Assembly (NCBI GenBank): GCA_945643635.1 | Contig: CALZFC010000270.1 | Coordinates: 2,597,501 to 2,661,500, forward strand | Reading direction: 5' to 3' | DNA from: Allodiplogaster sudhausi | Taxonomy: Eukaryota; Nematoda; Chromadorea; Rhabditida; Diplogasteridae | DNA length: 64,000 nucleotides | In this document: positions 49,180 through 60,900 of the stretch, piece by piece | How the letters are laid out: every line of letters starts with the position of its first letter | Position numbering within the stretch: the first letter of the stretch is position 1 | Position numbers and translations under genes: made by a program | The notes under the pieces: generated by a model | Databases searched by the model: none | What the model was told of the DNA's origin: nothing | What the model saw: the letters and a program-made list of their open reading frames with translations, nothing else

Positions 49180-49615
49180 CTGATCTGAAAGAAAAGTAAA
49201 TCAAGACACATTCACGAAAATACGAAATAAAAGCTGTGTCGGGTAAAAAACAGAATATTCGTTGCAAATGAATTTATAGTGCACTGAAAATTTACTGTAA
49301 TAGAACGTGCTATGAAGTGTAGTGTACTTAAATACACACTTCTGCGTGATGATAGTATTAAGCTTGTTATACAACATTCATTCTGTTTTTTAAAACTATT
49401 TATTGAAGAAAGCTAAACGAAACAGTAAACACAAAAAAGGGAATAAAAGTCGTATAAAAACCTTAAAGTTCACTACACTTCATAGCACGTTCTATTACAG
49501 TAAATTTTCAGTGCACTATAAATTCATTTGCAACGAATATTCTGTTTTTTACCCGACACAGCTTTTATTTCGTATTTTCGTGAATGTGTCTTGATTTACT
49601 TTTCTTTCAGATCAG

Positions 49616-50249
49616 ATGAGTTTAGTCGAGGTCGTCCCTGACTCAACGCGCTCGTCATCCACCGAACGGCGACGTCATTGGCGAGAATTCGCTTTGGCAG
49701 GTGTGTTTTTTTCTTGCTGATTTTTACCTTACGATTATCTTTCTTGTTTCACAAATGTTTAATCACATCAAGTTTTGTAATGAAATGCCATTCCATTAAA
49801 AAAAATGTTGTAATTGGTTGATGTTTAGATCGAAGAAGTGTCGAATGGTTGCTACGTGGATGCTTGCCCCGTTCATGTGCGCCAAGAGACTGTGACTCTT
49901 ACGAACGCAAACACATTGTAAAGGTATTATTTTCATTTTGAATTTGAATTTAGACTTTTTTCTTGTGCATCCATCGATGCTTATAATTAGTCTTTTTATT
50001 TTCCGTACTTTGCGCGGAATAAGTGAAATCTGGGTGTGAAATGTTTCCGAGAATGCTCAAAATAGGGGGAGGGGGTTGCGTAACCTTTTAAACCCGGAGC
50101 AGGTTGTAGTGGTCTCCTCTGATGACGGCTTTCGAGTCGGCCTGTTCGACCTCCTCAACGCGTGCATCTCCTCGAGTTACAACTCCTCGTCACCCTCGGC
50201 GCCATGCCTGCACCGCAAAGGACTGATCCACGCCGTAGTGGATCAGTCA
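49616..50249 (+). CDS. Unrecognised gene fragment, right palindrome arm
   Basis: Three exons join in phase: 49616-49700 (ATG 49616), 49829-49923 and 50103-50249 (109 codons), then donor TCA|GTATCC with no clear next exon before the 39-bp repeats. Seen: a basic N-terminus (STERRRHWREF), a Cys-rich part (GCLPRSCAPRDCDSYE) and VVVVSSDDGFRVGLFDLL followed by a Ser-rich region. Acceptors TTTCAG, TTTAG and GAGCAG and donors GTGTG, GTATT are normal. It may be a captured host gene fragment or the element's own gene. Confidence 0.5.
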
Positions 50250-50384
50250 GTATCCATTTTTTTCTATTTAAATCCTGTTTATTTCATTTTATTTTGATGT
50301 ATATTTTTGACGACATTTTTCATTCTATCCCCTTAAAAATTTGCAGCTGGTTTTTCCAAAAAAAAAATTGAGCCATTTAATACG

Positions 50385-50605
50385 CGTAGTTTTTTATCCA
50401 AAACATTTGAGCACTTTTGTACGCGTATTTTCTTGCACAAAATTTTTTAGCACTTTTGTACGCGTATTTTCTTGCCCAAAATTTTTTAGCACTTTTGTAC
50501 GCGTATTTTCTTGCGCAAAAATTTTTGGCACTTTTGTACGCGTATTTTCTTGCACACATTTTTTTGCGCCATATTGTACGCGTATATTCGTGCTCATTTT
50601 TATGA
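50385..50605. repeat. 39-bp subrepeats, right arm of palindrome
   Basis: Five to six copies of the complement of the left-arm unit (TTTGTACGCGTATTTTCTTG). Copy number and sequence differ from the left arm. Confidence 0.85.
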
Positions 50606-50871
50606 TGAATTTTGAGCAATTTAGTTCATGTACTTTTCTGCTCATTTTTTAGTCTGATTCCTGTACACATTTATACGCGTACTTTCATGCTCATTTTCCA
50701 AAATGATTTATGAGCATGTACATGTATTTTTATGTGCAAATTTTTTTGCACACTTTTGTACGTGAATAAAGATGCTCAAAAAAATAAGCAGTTTAGTACA
50801 CCCACACATGTCACAAATCTCTCGAAAACGCAAAAACGACCGTTTTTTTAGTTGGCATCGTCATATATGTA

Positions 50872-51663
50872 AGTGAATAAAATTAACTAGATTAATTTAA
50901 ATAATTTCATAGTGTTTAGAAAAGTTGCAAAGTTATAGTTTGCATAAATTTGCATATTTGAACCCACAATACTGAGGGCAATAAATGGCAAATTAGCTAA
51001 TTGCGAAATTTTTTACTGAAAATTTTTTTTTATTAAAGGTTTCATCTTTACATCATTGATGAATGGTGGAATGATGCAAGATGGGATGGATTTTGACGAT
51101 TCCTAGTCTGCCGGAATCTGATGAAGTGGCTGTAGATGTTTAGTTTTTCGTGACATCTTAAAAGTATTCTACCAAATATTGGATCAGTATTGATTTATGA
51201 TCATGTTGTGTGCAAGCATCAGACGGGTTGATGTCTTCCTTTTCTGACAGAATTCGTGAACATCTAATGACGTTCTCTCTATCTCTCTCCTAGTCTCTCT
51301 TTCTCTATATCCCTCGCTCTCTCTCTCATCTTCTCTCTTACTTTCTGATTATATGCTTTGCTTGCACATTCTGTCTAAACACTCCTTTCTCGATTGTTCT
51401 TCTCTAGCTGTTTTAATGACATCAGGATGTACCGAGTCACATGGAAGATACAAAAGTAGTCTGCGGATACGTATCGGATATGAATCTATTCAAACTATTA
51501 AATAAACTCAAATATAGTGACCCTCTTTTTTGTTTACTCTAGAAAAAAAAAGTTTAAGAAATTAGGAACAAGGCAATGGCTCATATTGGTGGTTCCCCAT
51601 GCAATTTATAGCTGAATAGTTCAAATTGGTGATACTTCTCAAACTCCATTTTGTCAGTGCATA
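50872..51663. other. Intergenic
   Basis: It begins with sequence homologous to the region upstream of TTL copy 4. CT-rich DNA lies at about 51275-51335. No gene is supported. Confidence 0.5.
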
Positions 51664-51736
51664 ATGTGGAAAGTGGTCGTCTTTGCTATCGCTCTCGCTA
51701 CGCCTCTTCTTGCACAGCAGACTTGTGCCACCGCCG
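51664..51736 (+). CDS. Orphan first exon encoding a signal peptide
   Basis: ATG at 51664 opens MWKVVVFAIALATPLLAQQ followed by TCATA, a textbook secretory leader with a cysteine just after the cleavage site, and ends at a good donor (GCCG|GTTAGT). I could not find a downstream exon before the lem-3 gene. It is either a gene whose later exons were missed or a relic. Confidence 0.4.
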
Positions 51737-53005
51737 GTTAGTCTGGCCCTTCTATGCGTGCTCGAGAATAGAGCCCATTGGGCAATACTTGTTAGTGCCT
51801 ATGATGGCAGGAAATGCTTCAGTTTTTAATGGAAGTAGAAATTTCATTTGGAAGAAGAGATGAGATGGAAATAGTATTCTCCACTTAAAAAGACCTTCCC
51901 CACAGCCCTTCCTCAACTTGTTTTTGATGAACATTTTGATAGAAAATCCGTTTCCAGCCAACCCCGCACTATTTTCCTTGTCCAATATATTCTTGCTCAA
52001 CTTGTTCTGCTGAGTCATCGATAGCGATTTTATTCATAAGTGGAGGGAATGGGGGATCATTTAGAAGAAGGAAAGGATTTAAACAATCTTTTTAACAGCA
52101 TGAACAGCTGCCCCACGGGCTTTTCTTTCATCGAGACGCAGAACATTTTTTTTTGATAATAATCAGCTCATCCAGGTGAGGGCAAAAAGCTATTTGTTTA
52201 TGGAAGAACTGGTAGGGGAACAGAACCAAGAGAGTGGTGGGAAGTACCTCTCTCTTACAAACAGGCCTAAACATACTACAAGCTTGGAGAGGTTGAATAG
52301 GTCTTAACATAAAATAGCACTTTTGTTGGGGCATTATAACAACCATTTTACACCCTAAAATTTATATGCGCGCTGTATTTACATTTATTCTAAATCATCT
52401 AACATAAGAGGACATACGTTTCTGATACAGTACACATAAAACAAATAAGAAAGCACTAAAAAATTGATCGATAGAAAATGACGAATGTACGCACAGAGCG
52501 AGATCACAAGTGAAAGATACAAGGAATTTTGGCGACCGTTTGCTACAAATAGCTCACTACATATGGAATTCCAACTCTAAAATCACTAGAAATTTTTCGT
52601 TATTAATGCGTTGCCTTGTAGGCTAGCAATAATTTAATATCACAAATGAGATAAAATACGAAATGGTGTGACTAACAACAGTGTTCGAACGCGCTGGATC
52701 AGTATGGAACTGCACACTTGATACAGTAAATCAGTAACTTATTCTACAAATACGAAAGACTGGAATGCACAACAAAAGAAAAAAAGAAAGAAAGAAAGAA
52801 AGCGCGACTAAAGAAAGTGGAACGAGAATGAAAAAGATAGTAAGAACATGATTACTGAGTTGGGAGCAACCTTTCAGCGCTCAAAACGGCCTTCTGTTAT
52901 GCATGGTTGAGGAATCGGCTAAATGATGGCCTAGAGTACTAAGCCTATCTAGCAGCAACTCGCTACCTGATATTCGTCTGATGCAGAAGAACTCGTCTTC
53001 GTTTG
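51737..53005. other. Intergenic, nothing recognised
   Basis: AT-rich sequence without supported exons; a short GAAA run at about 52775-52800. It includes the 3-prime flank of lem-3. Confidence 0.5.
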
Positions 53006-54867
53006 CTAGGGTCCACCGATTCCGCCACTGTTGGCGTAGAACTGAAAACAGATTACGTTCGATTCTTATTTGCCGGGCCAGGAACTTCATCGACAAAGAT
53101 GCGAACAAAAAAATAGAATCGAAAAATATTGAGTTTAAAGAAAGTTATTCTTACTTAAATTTTTTCCCAACATTTGCATGCCCTGACAAGGAAAAAAAAA
53201 CTTTTAACAAAATTGACCTACTTATTTTCTTCAAAGTGCGCATGTGTACTCATCATTAAGTTTTGAATAACAAAATCGGAAACTTTTACTCCGGGGCGGG
53301 GGCCCCCTTTGAGGGCTGCTTGATCCTTACAGAGAGGCTCTCTAAACCTCCTCTTACACTTATTCGATAATATCAATCAATACTGTCTTTAAAAATCAAT
53401 CACGGAGAGCTCGTTTAATTAAACAAAGAAGAACCGCCGAGGACATTTTCGGTGTGTTTGTGATAGACTGACCGGCTTGAGAGTGAGGTTAAGTTCATCT
53501 GGGAAGATCTGTTTGATGTGTCCCTCGGCAGCCACTAGATTGCGTGCGCGAACCAGGAGAAGAGTGCCGACCTGTGCGCGTCGCACTGCCGGCCAAGACG
53601 CAGTCGATCTGTGCATCTTCCCTAAAATATTCAAATGAGAAATCACTCAAAATTTAAGTAAAAAAATCATTCCTAATTTAAGTGAAAATCACTCCTAATT
53701 TACGTGGAAAATCATTCCCGCACAGTTGCCTCTTTCATTCAGTTCGATTACCCTCACTAAGCTAACTAACTTACAACAGATGTGCTGTAAAATGAAACAA
53801 AAAAGTAAAGTCACAAGACAAGAATTGTACCTGCTCAGGAATTGGAAAGATTTCCAATTCCGAGTGCCTCGATGATGCATGCCTCCCGAGTGAAGGCCTC
53901 CTTGTCGCCAATGTTGTGCGACATCTCAAGAAACTCTAACTACTCGACAGCGCCTACCACTGTTTAAATAGGTTGTTATAGGGACCTTCCCAACATTTCG
54001 AACGTAGAATAGTTGACCCCTCTCAGGAATATTTCTGTCAGAGGACAATTGAAAGAAGCTACTTGAAAATTTCTCCTCAACGTCCCCACTGTTTCAACCT
54101 GATTTATAAATCCTTTTGAGACAACAAAACCCAACCTGGAGTGAGACAACTTCCTTCTTCGCTGCCCAGATTTCAGCAATGACACGGATCTTGTCGGTGA
54201 ACTTCTATAATAGAAGTAAAAGCTTTTGCAAGACATAAGACACAAAAACCAAAAATCCCTTTAGGATCCTTTATTCCTTGGGCCTAGAAAGAAACAAATT
54301 TAATGCAATTTAAACAAAACGAACACTAATAAATTAACAATAAATAAAGACTTGTTCCACAACCGTCCGGCCCGCGTCAATGTCTCTTTTCGCGTCAATG
54401 AGATGCTGCAGGGGGCGGGCACGAGACCCCTTGCCAACGTAGAAGATCGCTGCAACGAACGAGGCGAGGGTCACGTTCTCCACCTAAGGAATCAGTATAT
54501 CTTCACAGTTATAAATTTTCGCTAATCGTAAAATAAACAATCAAAGTTTCAAAGTTTATTCCACAATCAGGGATTGGGCCCGGTGGTGGGTGAAGGCAAG
54601 ATGACAGGCATCGGGTTTCATGACTGCGGTTCGCATCCAAGTGGTGGACAGGCTACGGTCGAACACGTCACGCCATCGTTCTCAGATAAAATAAACAATA
54701 TTAAACATAAAACATAACCAACCGGGGCAGGAAGTTTGCGAGGATCAAGGAGAAGATAGCAGAACGCAGAGACTCCCTTGTGTGAGTATATCGATCTGAT
54801 TCCAAAAAAACGTCGTAAATTTAGGAATATCTATCTTTAGACCAATTCTCTCTCCGTTCTCTCTGTA

Positions 54868-54910
<43 letters not shown>

Positions 54911-57900
54911 GGGACGTCCTTGCGTTCCTCCGCCAACCTGAAGCTCTCTTCAGCCGCTCTGGCTTCTCCCTCTCCCCAGGCTCTTCCCGCAATCGCAGCT
55001 TCCAGAGCGCGTGAGTACTTGGGTCCCGCCGGATTGGGTGAGTCGCTCAGACCAAGTCGTATCTGGCGAGAAGGATTTCATCTTAGCCATGCCATCTTTT
55101 TGCCCTCTTAATGTGCATTTCGTAAATAATTGAATATAAATTAATTAATTGCCCAACATGGAGCAGCCTCCTCTCGTAGGCCGCCCGGACGGCTTCTCCC
55201 TTCATAGGCCCCGTCTCCACTCCCGCCTGATTCAGGGCAGCACGCAACTGTCGCTCCTGCATCTTTCCCATCTCTGTCTCCAATGCCTTCATGGCTGCTG
55301 GGGTCGGCAGATCCTGTCTGGAAAACATCCTTGAAGGATACGTAAAGACTATAATCAAGAGGTAGCGAGATAGAGAGACAGAGAAGAACAGAGAGAGAGA
55401 GACAGAGACAGGGACAGAGAGAGAGAGAGACAGATCAAGAGCAATAGAACGAGAGGGTTACCCCCCCCCCCCCTTTCTATTGCTCTAGATCTATGTACAT
55501 AGGTGCCTGCGAACAATGACCACCCATACCCTCCACATGCAGTTGAGTAGAACGAAGATGACCAGGTGGACTCATCAGCGGCCGGCTGTTTCTTCTTGTC
55601 CATCCTGGGACTTGCCTTCTTGTCTATCGGAGGAGTGATCTTCTTGCTTGGCGGGCTCGCCATTCCCTTCTTGGCCACTTCTGAAAAGGCAATACAGAGT
55701 ACCTTCCACTAAATTTTGCTAAATTCTTGTTTGGCAGGCGACATTTTCGATGGCCTCTAATTCCATTCCTCCTTAAGACGATTGATAGCAGCTATTAAGA
55801 CGGGCTTTATTATGCAATAAAGAACACCTCAGTTTCCTACCTTTCTCAGCAGTCTTCGTGGAAAGTGGACTGGCCTTCGGCTTCAGCGGCGCGGTCTGCT
55901 TCGATGCACTGGACTGGGATGGCGCCGCCGACAACACTTTCGCAGTCATCTTGACGACCTGAGAAAGGATAGGGATGGGCGGAGGAGGGAGGGGGGAGTA
56001 TCTGTTAGACAGAAACAGAATTAAGATATTTTTATTAACCATCTCAAAAAGGCAGAATTTACTGTTGATGTGTAATAATAGCTCGACGTTGCTATTGTAG
56101 TAAACTCCTCTGCGATTCGATGTAGAAGACGAGGGTGGAAGGGGTTATAGCAGGCTTATCAGCAACAAAACGGCTGCCTAAGCAGCAACAACACAGACGA
56201 AACACTCGACCGCACCTCAGCGTGACACAACCAACAACTAACTCGCTATTCGAGAACAATTAAAAGACGATATTCTATAAACACACTATGGGCCACTACA
56301 GTAATATCATAAGACACTAAGCAACACACTATAATAGACAGAGCATCAAGTAACCAAAATGATAAAGAAATGAAAATAGAAGAAATAAATAAAAGGGAAT
56401 GACCGGGCTGGGAGGGTATCTCCCTTACATCTCCCTCCTTCCGAAGCGGTCGTCCTCGACCGATCTCTCGTCGTCGTCGTCGTTGTGGGCGCGCTTCTCA
56501 AACAACTCCTCGATTCCGCTGTTATCGGTCCAACTGAACACGCAATTCATTCTTCTCTGAGTTCTACCCTTCTTCAACTCCTCCACTCTGCACTCTTCTT
56601 TCACTTTTCTCAGCTGATCGAATGGAATGATCAATTCGTCTTTTCCGTTCTCTCTCTTCACCCTGGCAGAATTGTCACTCACATCAATGATTCTGTACGG
56701 TCCACTCCATTCAGGGGCCAACTTTGGTACCGTAACTCCTCTCCCAACTGGCACTCTCACAAGAACTTTATCACCTTTCGCCGGGTACTCTTTGCCATCC
56801 ACTCGATTTCTGCGATCATAATTTGCCTTCATTTTATCGATTTCTCTGCGCGTGTTCTCCTTCGCTTCTTCTCTCGCCATGCGCATTCCTTCCAGCAAAT
56901 CTCGCGCATAGTCTTCTGCATCTACTGGTTTCTCTCCTATCTCTGTCAGTCTCTCTCCCAGTGGTCTCGGTTCTCTACCGTATACCAAAAAGTAGGGACT
57001 GAAGCCAGTAGTGGTATGCGGCATCGTGTTATATGCATGTACACAAAATGGCAGCATTTCGTCCCACTTCTCCTTCTCTTTCACCTTCTTCTGGAGCATT
57101 CTGATAAGAGTTCCATTCAGTCTCTCACACATACCATTCTCGCGTGGAACATATCCTTTCGTCAAAATGTGTTTTATTTCAAGAATCTCGAGAATATGGC
57201 TAAGAACGCGGTTCACGAATTCTCCCCCTCTATCAGACATCAGATTCCTCGGGAGACGGCCTTCTGCAATCCATCCCCAGCAGAATTTCTCTGCTACCTC
57301 CTTTGCTCCCTTCGTCTGCATTGGAAATGCGGCTCCAAGCTTAGAGAAACAATCGATAACTGTCAGCACGTATCGATTACCCGAGAGAGAAGTGCCCACT
57401 TCCATCACATCAATTACCACTGTCTCGAATGGCTCTCCCACTACCATCGGCTTCAAAGGTGGCACCATCTCCTCTCTCACATTGAAAAGTGTACATTCTG
57501 GGCAATTCTCGATGTACTCTTTAATGTCCTGATTCATGCTCGGCCAATAGTACTCTTTGAGCTTCTTCTTCGTCTTGCTCACTCCCCAGTGTCCACCAAG
57601 CTTTCCATCGTGGAACTGCTTCAACACTTCAGAACGCAGCTCTTCTGGTACGTAAAATTTACGCCCTCCTCGCGCTCCTTCTGCCATCAGCAAACCGTTC
57701 TCTTCTGACCAGCGGAATCCCTTCTCGCGCACCATTTTCTCTACTACTCCTTCCAACTTTCTCTTCATCTCGCTGGCGAATGCGTCGCCTTTCAACTTCT
57801 CTCGCCATCTCTCTCGCGTTCCTCCCAGGGACACCGAGTTCCCTACGCGCTCAATCTCGGCTTTCTCCTCCTGAGCCGATTCACTCGTTTCTGCACCCGG

Positions 57901-60900
57901 CACTAACTCTCCTCTACTCAGCGCATCTGCAACCTTATTTGCCTTTCCCTTCACATACTCAATCGTGACATCGCAAGACTGCAATTCTAGTGCCCATCTC
58001 ATGATTCGCGCAGATGTGGTTTTCTCACTGAAAAGCGCTTTCAAAGGCATGTGGTCTGTTCTCACCACTACTCGCGTACCAAAATAAATTGGTTTGAACT
58101 TGCGCAGCGCGTACATGACTGCCAAGGCTTCACTGTCAGTCACGTGGTACCTTCTCTCCGCGGGCGTGCACCTCTTCGACGCGAAATACAAAGGATGGAA
58201 ACAACCATCTTCCCCTTCCTGAGTCAAGACTGCCCCTACTGCTATTTGACTCGCATCGCAGTAGATCACAAAGGGTCTCTCTCCCTTCAAAGCCGCGTTC
58301 ACATCCGGTTGCGCCAGGATTTGAGCAGAAATGAGCATCTCTTTCAACTCCACGAATGCTCTCTGCTCCTGCTCTCCCCACTTCCACTCTACCTTCTCAC
58401 TCGTCAGTCTGGTCAAAACGCTCGCCTTCTCGGAGAACTTGAATACAAATTTCCGATAAAAAGATGCCATTCCCAGGAATCTTTTCAACTCCTTCACTTC
58501 TCGCGGCGCTTGTAACTCGATAATTTTCTGCACTTTCGCTGCGTCCATTTTCACTCCTTCACGTATCACCATGTGCCCCAAATACTCTACTTCCGCTTGA
58601 GCAACCCGGCACTTCTGAGCCTTCAGCTTCAAACCATGCTTTTTGAAGGCCTCCAAAACCTTCTCAAGCATTCGCGCGTGCTCTTCTTGCGTCTCTGTGG
58701 CAATCAGAATGTCGTCAATGTATACGGCCACCTGATCTCCAAGCAAATCAGCCAGAATTCGCTCCATCAACCGCTGAAATGTGGCTGGAGATGTGCTCAA
58801 GCCAAAAGGCAGCACATTGAACTCGTACAGTCCACCCATCGTGCAAAAGGCAGTCTTCTCCTTAGACCCCTCCTCCATTTCTACTTGCCAATACCCTGCC
58901 ATCAAATCCAGAGTGGTGAACCACTTCTTCCCGCTCAGCTTCTGAATGATCAAGTCGATTCGCGGCAGAGGGTATGCGTCCTCTCTCACCACCGAGTTCA
59001 ACTTCCTATAGTCCACGCACAATCTCAATGTCCCCTCCTTCTTCTGTGCGATCACTAAAGGAGAGGCCCAAGGGGAGTTGCTATCTCTGATGATCCCTCT
59101 TCTCTTCATATCAGAAAGCATCCCCCGCACTTTCGTCTGTACTCCCAATGGCACTGGCCTTCCTTTCTGCTTAATGGGGCGAGCTTGTCCCGTGTCAATC
59201 ACGTGCTTGACCAAGCTCGACCTTCCCATTTCTTCTTCTGTCACTGCAAATACCTCCGCGCTCTGCTTAACTACTCGTCTACACTCTTCGCTCTCGATCG
59301 CGCCCTGCTTCTCAACAAGCTGCAAGACTACTTCTGCTCTCTCGTTCGACACTTTCCTCGCTGCTGTCTCTTCTCAGTTTCTCCTTCGCTCTCAATTAGG
59401 ACAAAATCGGCCTTTCTCCACTCGCCGACCTTCTCGCCCTTGTTCAGTACCAGCGGAATCTGCTGCAAGTTCATCACCTGCACCCTCCTTCTACCCGCTG
59501 TTCTCTGTACCGCTCCTCCAATCAGTCCATGCAACTCGCTAGAAAGAAAACTGCGCGTTCCATCTGCTGGTGCTTCCAGCATGACATCCTTCTGAGCCAG
59601 TGGTCCGATGTACACTCGCTCGACCACCACTGCTGGCTCCCCCTTCTCTTCTCTCTCAGTCCAGCACCCGTCCCACAACTCAATCGTGTTCTGCCCCAAA
59701 AGAACTTGCCACCCGTTCTCGACAACATACACGCCAACTTTCTTCTCGTTTCCGTTCATTTTCAACTGGACTAGTGCTTTCCCCACTACGCGCAATTTAC
59801 TCGCCGCCGCGTCCAAAAGCTCCTCCTTTGTCTCTCGCCACTCTATCTCAGTGCCTGCTTCTTCTACTCGCTTCATGACCCCCTGCGGAATCGTGGTGAT
59901 CTCCGCACCAGTATCGAGAACAGCATCCGGAATGACAACACCATTAATCGTCACTTCCGTCTTCTTGAGTGGCCTCCAGAAGACTCCTTCTTCCTCGTCC
60001 ACTTCTCTCAACTGCTCGTTCTCTCTCGTACTCTCACTCCTAGGCACTTCTTCTACTTCGCGCATGACATTACTAGTCGTTCTTGCCGGATTCGATGTGC
60101 ACTGCCAGGCCATGTGGCCACGCCCTCCGCAGTTATAACACTTCACAGGAGGCTTGTTGCTTCCCTGTGCGATCCCGTTCTCTCTCGGAATAATCGTGCT
60201 ATTCCTCACATCTTGTGTCTGCTGTGGCCTACTCTCACTCGCACTTGGCACAAAAGGACGCGCTCCAGGGTTGAACTCTCCTCCGGTCCTCTGTCCACTC
60301 TGCCCCTGATGGCTTGTCTGCTGCTTGTGGCCAAAGCGTGGCCCAAACAGTTTCGGTCCCCTACTTTTCTCTGGCTCTCTGTACCCCTCTTTCACACTCG
60401 CAGGATACTGATTTCTACTGCTCGCCCCTGCCATCAGCCTCGCGCCTCTTTGCTCTACTATCTCTATTCTGCTCGCGTGCTCTTTCACCTTCTCGTACTT
60501 CTCTCGCTTCTCTGCTCTCTCCATGACTTCAATCAATTCTCGGTAATGGGTCCACTCTCCCAGCTGCTTGAGCAGCTTCTTAGCCATGATCGGTGCGAGA
60601 TGCTTCTCAGGCATCTCTGGGAATGCCCTATCCGCCATCTCTTCCACTCGCATGCAGAATGAACTAACACTCTCACCGCCTCTCTTCGACATCTCCTCCC
60701 AATCCCGCATCGCTTCGTACTCCTGCATGGTCTGCTCTCCTTTCAACCTCTCTCTTATTTTCGCCTTCATCTCTTCATAGGTTGCTACCCGTTTCCGCGC
60801 AAAAGAATTGAAAATCATTTCTGCCTCTTTCTCCAAATGAGTCTTCAACAATTGAATCATTTGCGCTTCCGATGTAATTGGCCTATACTTCATTTCCAGC

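Larger units (their letters stand above)
47916..50869. mobile_element. 2.95 kb palindromic (foldback-like) element
   Basis: The left arm 47916-49324 is the reverse complement of 49471-50869, with a 146-bp unmatched centre. The outer ends are CATATATGACGATGCC and its complement, flanked by TA on both sides (47914-47915, 50870-50871). The inner about 500 bp per side are almost identical (one difference seen in about 380 bp inspected), while outer parts differ by small changes and indels. Each arm carries a 39-bp tandem repeat and a three-exon coding segment pointing outwards. No transposase is seen. TA flanks and inverted ends suggest a Tc1/mariner-type or foldback element, or a one-off inverted duplication captured at a TA. 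Confidence 0.8.

Noticed and set aside
54908..55016. + strand exon after a CT tract (GGACGTCCTTGCG)
   Set aside because: The opposite strand carries a phase-0 lem-3 exon between the LEM and GIY-YIG exons with matching neighbours, which explains the open + frame.
56485..57708. 407-codon + strand frame
   Set aside because: It is the antisense shadow of the pol gene; codon pattern and motifs support only the minus strand.
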